This document shows positions 62,939-64,000 of a DNA stretch of 64,000 bases, piece by piece. The stretch is from Asticcacaulis sp. SL142 (GTDB taxonomy: Bacteria; Pseudomonadota; Alphaproteobacteria; Caulobacterales; Caulobacteraceae), in contig NZ_CP113061.1 of the NCBI RefSeq assembly GCF_026625745.1, positions 2,815,501 to 2,879,500 on the forward strand, in the 5' to 3' direction. The notes under the pieces were generated by a model that worked only from the letters and a program-made list of their open reading frames with translations, made no database searches and was not told the DNA's origin. The translations under genes and the position numbers were made by a program. Numbering within the stretch: the stretch's first letter is position 1; each line of letters begins with the position of its first letter.

Positions 62939-63571
62939 ATGTCTGAACCGCTGAAGCATAACGAAACGACGGAAATCGAACCCGTTATCACGCCGGTCGA
63001 TGCGGACGCACCGGCACCTGTGGCGACCAACTGGGTCAAGATGGCAATCGATTTCGGGGCGCCCCTGATTTTCGCCGCCGTGTTTTTCACCACCAAGAAT
63101 TTCATCTGGGCGACCGCCGTACTGGTCGCTGGATCGGCGATTGCGCTGATAGCCGGGTTTGTGCTGGAAAAACGGCTGGCGATCATGCCGCTGATTGCCG
63201 GTGTGGCGGCCATTATCTTCGGTGGGCTGACGATCTATCTTAAGGATGAGAGTTTTATCAAGATCAAGCTGACCATTCTCAATGCGTTGTTTGGCGCGGT
63301 GCTGATCGGCGGACTGGTGATGAAAAAGCAGCCGCTTAAAGCCTTACTGGGTGAGACGCTGAAACTGAAAGAAGCCGCATGGGGTAAGCTTACGCTCTAT
63401 TACGCCCTGTTCTTTTTTGTGGTCGCCATCGCCAATGAGATCATCTGGCGCACTCAATCCAATGATTTCTGGGTGGTGTGGAAAGCCTCGCTGTTTTTTG
63501 TCACCATCGGCTTTTCACTGGCGCTAACGCCGTTCCTGATGAAAAATATGGTCGGAATAGATAAGGAATAG
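62939..63571 (+). CDS. yciB: Inner-membrane septation protein YciB/IspZ
   Basis: 210 aa. After a polar N-terminal extension of about 35 residues come five or six hydrophobic helices with FGAPLIFAAVFFTTKNFIWAT, LNALFGAVLIGGL, and the conserved C-terminal YYALFFFVVAIANEIIWR and NDFWVVWKA. The family is involved in cell envelope maintenance and septation. The ATG at 62939 is two codons after the ftsY stop; the longer frame from 62846 lies inside ftsY and is not used. Confidence 0.9.
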   Translation: MSEPLKHNETTEIEPVITPVDADAPAPVATNWVKMAIDFGAPLIFAAVFFTTKNFIWATAVLVAGSAIALIAGFVLEKRLAIMPLIAGVAAIIFGGLTIYLKDESFIKIKLTILNALFGAVLIGGLVMKKQPLKALLGETLKLKEAAWGKLTLYYALFFFVVAIANEIIWRTQSNDFWVVWKASLFFVTIGFSLALTPFLMKNMVGIDKE

Positions 63572-63663
63572 GGCCGGTTGTCCGTGTGCGGATGGTAATG
63601 TCGTAATTTTGATATATAATGCTGCTTAGATACCTCCATGATTGGTTTCGTGGTGGGGAATCT

Positions 63664-64000
63664 ATGAAAAAGCATAAGGTTAAGCGCGTAATGTCCGCGA
63701 AAAGCGTTCTCGAAGATTCGCCGTCCCATCTCCTGCACCGGGTTTTGCAGATTGCCCTAGATATCTATGGTTCGGAAACCGGCGGCAGCGCTCTGACCCA
63801 GCGTCAATATGCTCTGCTAAAGGCTTTGGACGGTTCTGACGGGTTGACGCAGACCGATCTGGTGAGGGCCACCGGCATTGACCGCTCGACACTGGCCGAT
63901 ATGGTGGCGCGGATGATTACCAAGGGACTGCTGGCGCGTGAAAAGTCCGCCCTTGATGCCCGTGCCAATCTGGTGCGGCTGGCTGATGACGGGGTGGCCG
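63664..64000 (+). CDS. MarR-family transcriptional regulator, 3' end outside the window
   Basis: At least 112 codons, open to the end of the window. The winged-helix part is visible: LTQRQYALLKALDGSDGLTQTDLVRATGIDRSTLADMVARMITKGLLAREKSALDARANLVRLADDG matches the MarR recognition helix and wing. The ATG at 63664 has GGGGAAT upstream. A basic stretch precedes the fold (MKKHKVKRVM). Target genes are not visible. Confidence 0.88.
   Translation, partial: MKKHKVKRVMSAKSVLEDSPSHLLHRVLQIALDIYGSETGGSALTQRQYALLKALDGSDGLTQTDLVRATGIDRSTLADMVARMITKGLLAREKSALDARANLVRLADDGVA

Overview
The window looks like chromosomal DNA of an alphaproteobacterium, most likely Caulobacterales (Caulobacter/Asticcacaulis-like). 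The clues are the gene families and their order: NDUFA9-like reductase, uppP, FzlA-like GST, queG; oxyR divergent from ahpD-ahpC-ahpF; a fused cysNC; and a small protein ending in a DSFPASDPPS tail. The genus is an inference; no rRNA is present to settle it. Almost all genes are intact and tightly packed, with many 1-4 nt start/stop overlaps.

Layout. 1-711: the end of what looks like an integrated element (small orphan ORF, integrase N-terminal fragment) against tRNA-Ser(CGA). 1064-4464: OmpA-type porin, acyltransferase, tRNA-Ala(CGC), yggT and a DUF167 gene. 4501-15143: a branched-chain amino acid block. On the minus strand the order is leader peptide/attenuator, an orphan IlvD C-terminal-like domain, ilvC, ilvB, small acetolactate synthase subunit, ilvE, leuC, leuD, leuB; ilvD faces away on the plus strand. 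ilvA lies apart at 46660. 15144-16864: a CBS protein and several tiny genes. 17053-21960: M28 peptidase, two PAS sensors (one a chemoreceptor), DUF4197. 22115-25863: sulfate assimilation (cysQ, cysD, cysNC). 25925-32781: a probable sulfide/persulfide-response locus combining a two-cysteine ArsR repressor, RND efflux pump, rhodanese, SQR-like flavoprotein, DUF2892 and an AhpD-like protein around a divergent promoter with a perfect 16-bp palindrome. 33200-41296: envelope, division and central metabolism genes, including a citrate-synthase-like protein with an HTH domain and no catalytic residues. 41380-50807: serine hydrolase, a phage-like spike-base/SGNH pair, nadE, ilvA, FKBP, a YdeP-type molybdoenzyme and entericidin. 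50883-64000: dcp, murI, TraB/GumN, the ahp/oxyR peroxide locus, an AbrB-Doc toxin-antitoxin pair, dapF, mtaB, ftsY, yciB and a cut-off MarR gene.

Most notable points. (1) The ilv operon has a Val/Ile/Leu-rich leader peptide, a terminator and a 9-bp antiterminator pairing, all readable in the sequence. (2) The first structural gene behind it encodes a stand-alone, apparently inactive IlvD swivel domain. (3) The ilvC-ilvB and ahpC-ahpF intergenic gaps share a composite hairpin element. (4) The HTH/citrate synthase protein appears to be a pseudoenzyme. (5) The sulfide-type locus ties an RND pump to persulfide chemistry.
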